The notes beneath the pieces were generated by a model. The model saw only the letters and a program-made list of their open reading frames with translations, ran no database searches and was not told the origin of the DNA. DNA of 64,000 nt from JAQUBU01 sp036677685 (lineage in GTDB: Bacteria; Bacillota; Syntrophomonadia; Syntrophomonadales; Syntrophomonadaceae). The stretch is from assembly GCA_036677685.1 (NCBI GenBank), contig JAVBWA010000029.1:1-64000 (forward strand), written 5' to 3'. Both the position numbers and the translations under genes were made by a program. Below, piece after piece: positions 60,015 to 64,000 of the stretch. Each line of letters opens with the position of its first letter. The stretch's first letter is position 1.

Positions 60015-61547
60015 TTATTCCCACTCAATGGTTCCGGGAGGTTTGCTGGTGATATCATAAGCAACCCGGTTTACGCCCTTGACCTCATTGACAATGCGCC
60101 GGGCCATAATATCCAGCAATTCATAAGGAAGTCGTGCCCATTCGGCGGTCATGGCATCATCACTTACTACCGCGCGGATGATGATAGGATATGCATAGGT
60201 ACGGGCGTCACCCATTACCCCAACGCTCCTGATGGGGGGCAAGACCGCAAAAGCCTGCCAGATTTCCCTTTCCAGACCGGCTAGTTTGATTTCCTCACGT
60301 ACAATGGCATCCGCTTCCCGCAAAATATCCAGTTTTTCTTTAGTGACCTCCTCCAAAACCCGAACTCCCAGACCAGGGCCGGGGAAGGGCTGACGCCATA
60401 CGCTTTCGGATGGGATGCCGAGTTTTTCCCCCAAAATCCTTACTTCATCCTTAAATAACAATCGTAATGGTTCCAGAAGCTTGAAATCCATGTCTTCCGG
60501 AAGTCCCCCGACATTATGATGGCTTTTTATGGTATGGGCGGTTTTGGTCCCACTTTCAATAATATCCGGGTAAATAGTACCCTGCACCAGATAATCTATT
60601 TCACCCAGCTTGGCCTTCTCTTCTTCAAAAACCCGGATAAACTCTTCCCCGATTATCTTGCGTTTTTGCTCCGGCTCCTTGACTCCGGCCAGCTTATTTA
60701 AAAACCGGGCTTCTGCAGGCACAAAAATCAGCTTCATTTGCATTTGATTTTGAAAGGTCTCAACTACCTGTGTTGCTTCATCCTTGCGCAAAAGCCCATT
60801 GTCCACAAATACACAGACCAACTGATCTCCAACCGCTTTATGCACCAGGGTGGCCGCTACTGCGGAATCTACACCACCGCTGAGTGCGCAGAGCACTTTT
60901 TTGTCACCAACCTTGGTTTTTATTTCGCTGAGCATTTCAGTGATATAGTCGCTGAGATCCCAATCTCCTTTAAGGCCGCAGACTTTAAAGAGAAAGTTTT
61001 TCAAAATATCCATACCCCGTATGGTATGTTTTACCTCCGGGTGAAATTGCACTCCGTAAAACTTGCGTTCGGGCGCGCTGATCGCGGCCACCGGACAATT
61101 GGCAGTGCTGGCGGTAAGCTTGAAACCTTCGGGCAGCAGTTTGGTAGCATCGCCATGACTCATCCAGACCTGCATATCCCGTTCCAGACCGTCAAACAAA
61201 AGATCATCTTGTTCGACCTGCAAATTCATGCGTCCGTATTCCCGAATTGAACTGGCTTCAACTTTGCCTCCCAGCATTTGGGCCATTAGATGCATGCCAT
61301 AACAAATCCCCAAGACCGGAACTCCCATGGAGAATATGCGGGGGTCACAGGCTGGAGCCCCTTCCACATGGACGCTTTCGGGACCGCCGGTAAATATGAA
61401 AGCCTGCGGGTCTTTATCCATAATTTCATCATAAGTTATATCATAGGGAACCATTTCACAGTATACCGATAATTCCCGCACCCGCCGCGCTATCAGTTGG
61501 TTGTACTGCCCCCCGAAGTCCAGGACCAAAACCAGTTCTTTTTTCAT
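60015..61547 (-). CDS. guaA: GMP synthase (glutamine-hydrolysing)
   Basis: This 510-aa enzyme converts XMP to GMP. The class I amidotransferase domain has nucleophile Cys82 in GICYGMH and VQFHPEV. The ATP pyrophosphatase P-loop SGGVDS is at 223-228, and a C-terminal dimerisation domain ends in TSKPPGTIEWE. It follows hpt by 10 bases, forming an hpt-guaA unit. Confidence 0.97.
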   Translation of the reverse strand: MKKELVLVLDFGGQYNQLIARRVRELSVYCEMVPYDITYDEIMDKDPQAFIFTGGPESVHVEGAPACDPRIFSMGVPVLGICYGMHLMAQMLGGKVEASSIREYGRMNLQVEQDDLLFDGLERDMQVWMSHGDATKLLPEGFKLTASTANCPVAAISAPERKFYGVQFHPEVKHTIRGMDILKNFLFKVCGLKGDWDLSDYITEMLSEIKTKVGDKKVLCALSGGVDSAVAATLVHKAVGDQLVCVFVDNGLLRKDEATQVVETFQNQMQMKLIFVPAEARFLNKLAGVKEPEQKRKIIGEEFIRVFEEEKAKLGEIDYLVQGTIYPDIIESGTKTAHTIKSHHNVGGLPEDMDFKLLEPLRLLFKDEVRILGEKLGIPSESVWRQPFPGPGLGVRVLEEVTKEKLDILREADAIVREEIKLAGLEREIWQAFAVLPPIRSVGVMGDARTYAYPIIIRAVVSDDAMTAEWARLPYELLDIMARRIVNEVKGVNRVAYDITSKPPGTIEWE

Positions 61548-61556
61548 TGTACACCT

Positions 61557-62096
61557 CTAATTCTCATAAACTGCAGGTTTTAAAATACAGACTGCCGGGT
61601 AATGGCGATACTGTTCGGCATAATCCAAGCCATAACCCACCACAAACTTATCCGGAATGGAATAACCCACATAATCCGGATAAATTTCGGCTTTCCGCCT
61701 TGATGGCTTGTCTAAAAGGCAGGCAATTTTTATACTGCGGGGATTCCTATTTTTAAGAACTTCGCTGATATATTTCAGGGTCAGCCCGGTATCGACAATA
61801 TCTTCCACGATCAATACGTCCCGATCCTTAATAGAATATTCCAAATCTTTTACTATACGAACCTCCCCGGAAGAAGAGGTGGAAAGTCCATAACTGGAAA
61901 CATCCATAAAATCAAGCTCTACCGGCACATCTATTTCCCTTATTAAATCCGCCATAAATATGAAAGCACCCTTTAAAATACCTACTACCAATAAATCGCT
62001 TCCCTGATAATCTCTTGATATTTGTTTGCCCAATTCCGCTACTTTTTCCCTGAGTGTTGCCCGGTCAAACAAGACTTCAACTTTTACAAGATCCAA
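61557..62096 (-). CDS. hpt: Hypoxanthine phosphoribosyltransferase
   Basis: The 179-aa salvage enzyme makes IMP/GMP from hypoxanthine/guanine and PRPP. The PRPP-binding VLIVEDIVDTGLTL (94-107) and the LLVVGILKGAFIFMADL and DFMDVSSYG motifs are intact. It is the first gene of the hpt-guaA unit. Confidence 0.96.
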   Translation of the reverse strand: MDLVKVEVLFDRATLREKVAELGKQISRDYQGSDLLVVGILKGAFIFMADLIREIDVPVELDFMDVSSYGLSTSSSGEVRIVKDLEYSIKDRDVLIVEDIVDTGLTLKYISEVLKNRNPRSIKIACLLDKPSRRKAEIYPDYVGYSIPDKFVVGYGLDYAEQYRHYPAVCILKPAVYEN

Positions 62097-62240
62097 GTGT
62101 TATCCCTCCCTAAAATGGATTATAACAACAAGTAGGGCAAGGTGCAAATGCTTGCCGCTTAATGACAAATAATATTAATAATTGTCTGTTGTTCCAATAC
62201 TAAATACGACACGTATATTATCCTTCTTACAGGTTTTTTA

Positions 62241-62429
62241 AATATCGTAAGAGACTGCGGAACAGTTTCAACACAATTTAATCATTCCCGAAGGGAATCA
62301 ATATAAGTGGTCCCCGTAGGGAGAAACACAGCGCTGCAACGAGGTGGGGTATTGGAACACCTCCGTCTGTTTTATTAATAGGAATCCGACCTTTTTAAAA
62401 AACGGGGTACATATTTTCGCCTCGTTATA
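62241..62429 (+). repeat. Modular intergenic repeat, copy E (full length)
   Basis: It contains GACTGCGGAACAGTTTC, ATTCCC-GAA-GGGAAT, GTCCCCGTAGGGAG, GCTGCAACGAGGTGG and ends CGCCTCGTTAT. The hairpin order is as in copy B. Confidence 0.8.
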
Positions 62430-62430
62430 C

Positions 62431-62545
62431 AAATAAAAGCAGGATTTACCGCCCTGCTGATTCAAAAAGGCAAAAAGCTTAAGGTGAAAAGCCCGTTCAT
62501 GTAACGTAGCATTGTACGCATCAATCACGGACTTTTCACCATGTC
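62431..62545 (-). ncRNA. Structured RNA-like element, copy 2
   Basis: On the minus strand, GGTGAAAAGTCCGT (62540-62527) pairs with ACGGGCTTTTCACC (62496-62483). The loop begins GATTGATGCGTACA and includes TACGT, closely matching the loop of the element at 66-120. An AGCAGG/CCTGCT hairpin (62458-62438) with a following TTTATTT acts as a terminator. The stem arms differ from copy 1 by compensating changes, which supports RNA structure. Confidence 0.5.
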
Positions 62546-62583
62546 CCATGCCTTATTCAAGTCATTCGCCCTTAGAGCTTGCC

Positions 62584-62622
62584 GATCTGTTCGGCAGATC
62601 AGCAGGGGCTGAACCCCTGCTG
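62584..62622 (-). terminator. Double hairpin after the membrane-anchored protein gene
   Basis: CAGCAGGGG/CCCCTGCTG (62600-62622) and GATCTG/CAGATC (62584-62600) form two adjacent stems, 16 bases past the stop at 62638. There is no T-run. Confidence 0.55.
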
Positions 62623-62637
62623 AAATTAATCGTCTAT

Positions 62638-63351
62638 CTAGTTTTTGTAACTGTTAACATCCGGTTTTTCGATTTTAATATTTTTATTCAGGTCGTAAAA
62701 CTCAACCTCAATATTCAAACTGGTACTTGGCACTTTTTTATTTATTGCCTTTAGACTGGCCTTGCGAATAAAATCTTGTTTGTAATCAAGCCAGATCTGA
62801 TATTCAATGTTTTTCCACAAACTTTCCAGAAGTTCACTATCAACAGATGGATGACAGGCAACCAACATACATTCCACACCATCTATTTTTTCAAAACCCT
62901 TCTTTTCTACTGTATTTAATTGTTTAAAGCGGAAATTTGATAATGGGTTGAGTTCCGATATAAGGAGTTCCTCGGAATTATTACTGTTGCTGTCAATCAC
63001 CAGCCATTTTTCGGAAAATGCATCATAGTTGTAGATGGTGTGGTCAATAAAATAGATATCTATAGATGTGTTAACCATCTCCCCCTTTATATGCGTATTT
63101 CCTAGATTTTTTTCGCCTTTTACCTTACTTATCACCTCCTTCCGACCATTTACATTGAGCATGGAATTCAAGCTATATTTATAGCTGCTAGCCTTGGCCA
63201 TATTCTTTAAGCTGGTTTGAAGCTCAACCGCGGGATCAAGCTTGGATTTGACATAGTAATCATGGATACAGGGTCCTAATGCCACCCCCCCTAGCAGCAG
63301 CAGGGCTAATATGATCAGAATCGTCCAACGGGTTTTATTTATTTTCCTCAC
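62638..63351 (-). CDS. Membrane-anchored protein, lipoprotein-carrier-like
   Basis: The 237-aa protein has an N-terminal membrane helix (about 9-29, TILIILALLLLGGVALGPC). An extracellular beta-rich domain follows, with YNYDAFSEKWLVIDS, KIDGVECMLVACHPS and IEYQIWLDYKQDFIRKA. The pattern resembles LppX/LolA-like outer-surface lipid-binding folds of Gram-positives, but the match is loose. The function is unknown. It stands alone between repeats. Confidence 0.6.
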   Translation of the reverse strand: MRKINKTRWTILIILALLLLGGVALGPCIHDYYVKSKLDPAVELQTSLKNMAKASSYKYSLNSMLNVNGRKEVISKVKGEKNLGNTHIKGEMVNTSIDIYFIDHTIYNYDAFSEKWLVIDSNSNNSEELLISELNPLSNFRFKQLNTVEKKGFEKIDGVECMLVACHPSVDSELLESLWKNIEYQIWLDYKQDFIRKASLKAINKKVPSTSLNIEVEFYDLNKNIKIEKPDVNSYKN

Positions 63352-63490
63352 TCCTTAAACTATTCCGATGATTTCTCTTCACTTGAGTAGTACATTTTAT
63401 TAACCCCAATATCTATATATACCGCAATCAAGAGTAGTATTTTATTCCAATACTATATCTCACATTAACTATGGAAATAACCAAGCTAAA

Positions 63491-63670
63491 AAATGTCTCC
63501 CGCTTCTTTAAGCGGTCGGGGTCTTATTAACAAAACAGGCGGCGGAGTTCCTTCCAATACCCGCCTCGTTGCAGCGGTGCGCTGCCCCCTACGGGGACCA
63601 CTTATATTGATTCCTTTCGGGAATGACTAAATTGTGTTGAAACTGCTCCGCAGTTTCTTCCAATGATTAA
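63491..63670 (-). repeat. Modular intergenic repeat, copy F (inverted)
   Basis: This copy runs in the opposite direction to the other copies (A, B, C1, C2, D and E), showing GAAACTGC/GCAGTTTC, ATTCCTTTCGGGAAT, GTCCCCGTAGGGGGC and a CCGCTTAAAGAAGCGG hairpin. It lies upstream of the glutamine synthetase promoter. Confidence 0.8.
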
Positions 63671-63696
63671 GAGAAAAGCATTCGTTATTCGGTATA

Positions 63697-63754
63697 CAAT
63701 ATACTGTATATTGAATGATGCATTCTTTACTATGTATACTGTATTTGGTATAAT
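63697..63754 (+). promoter_or_regulatory. Promoter region and palindrome of the glutamine synthetase gene
   Basis: TTTACT (63726-63731), 17 bases and TATAAT (63749-63754) make a plausible promoter. The 17-base palindrome CAATATACTGTATATTG (63697-63713) lies upstream, and ATACTGTAT recurs between the promoter boxes, suggesting one regulator with two sites. Confidence 0.55.
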
Positions 63755-63791
63755 TCTCAGGAAAATTATATTGGGCAAAGGAGGCCATATA

Positions 63792-64000
63792 ATGTTTAAC
63801 AGTTATGAGGAAGTAATGGATTTTTGCACTGAACAGGAAATTCAAATGATTGATTTCAAGATGATCGACTTATTAGGAAGGTGGCGCCATCTGGGCATCC
63901 CGATCGGTCGTTTCAAACCCGAGACCCTTACATACGGCATTGGTTTTGACGGTTCCAATTACGGATTTGCCCCGATAGAAAAAAGTGACATGGTTTTTAT
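63792..64000 (+). CDS. Glutamine synthetase, N-terminal part (cut by window end)
   Basis: Sixty-nine codons are visible. MIDFKMIDLLGRWRHLGIP and GIGFDGSNYGFAPIEKSDM match the N-terminal beta-grasp domain of glutamine synthetases. AAAGGAGG precedes the ATG. The active-site domain lies beyond the window, so the subtype is not known. Confidence 0.9.
   Translation, partial: MFNSYEEVMDFCTEQEIQMIDFKMIDLLGRWRHLGIPIGRFKPETLTYGIGFDGSNYGFAPIEKSDMVF

Noticed and set aside
62298..62549. Minus-strand 83-codon frame in 62.3-62.5 kb
   Set aside because: It is built from repeat copy E and the structured RNA-like element, both better explained as noncoding.

Overview
The window looks like chromosome from an anaerobic, low- to mid-GC Gram-positive of the Clostridia, probably a Syntrophomonas-like organism. 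This is inferred from an S-layer homology (SLH) protein, a butyrate-type CoA-transferase, a YerC-HisZ-HisG histidine operon, the PurS/PurQ/small-PurL purine pathway, strong AGGAGG-type ribosome binding sites, and TTG/GTG starts. No rRNA or species-specific marker is present, so the species is not fixed.

Layout. 1-9.5 kb: a structured RNA-like element, an SLH and PQQ-propeller protein pair, a CoA-transferase, tRNA-Leu(UAG), an MBL-fold hydrolase, a large secreted beta-propeller protein and a CNNM/HlyC-type membrane protein. 9.5-13.4 kb: a gene graveyard holding a partial duplicate of a membrane gene, a P-type ATPase scrap, a double-glycine leader peptide beside a truncated bacteriocin exporter, and a possible transposase tail. 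A diguanylate cyclase is the intact gene among them. 13.4-15 kb: a Vat/CatB-type acetyltransferase and a small XRE-regulated locus. 15.2-25.75 kb: a co-directional defence-like operon (81-aa protein, MORC-like GHKL ATPase, Z1 helicase-like ATPase, PD-(D/E)XK protein, AIPR protein, 5mC methyltransferase with a large insertion, Vsr nuclease, HNH protein). It is bordered upstream by a truncated DEAD-box helicase.

26.6-28.1 kb: a four-gene envelope-stress-like operon (DUF2089, SHOCT-like, unknown, YvlD-like). 28.3-35.4 kb: yerC-hisZGDBHAFI(E) on the minus strand. 35.4-48.8 kb: purE-B-C-S-Q-L-F-M-N-H-D and two extra genes, also minus strand. Upstream of purE is a strong promoter followed by a ykkC-class aptamer, most likely a PRPP riboswitch, and an intrinsic terminator. 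This fits a pathway that consumes PRPP at both PurF and HisG and recycles AICAR from HisF into PurH. 49-64 kb: a lipase-like protein, several copies of a modular intergenic repeat, a GerMN lipoprotein, an aminotransferase/GNAT/MocR operon, a DUF815 ATPase, a VanX-like lipoprotein with an apparent ATC start, a PBP5-type carboxypeptidase, a YefM/YoeB toxin-antitoxin pair, hpt-guaA, a second copy of the structured RNA-like element, a membrane-anchored protein and the start of a glutamine synthetase gene.

The points most worth following up are the MORC/Z1/AIPR/Dcm defence operon, the PRPP riboswitch candidate, the twice-seen hairpin RNA element, the modular repeat family, heptamer repeats placed exactly at stop codons, and the orphan leader peptide.
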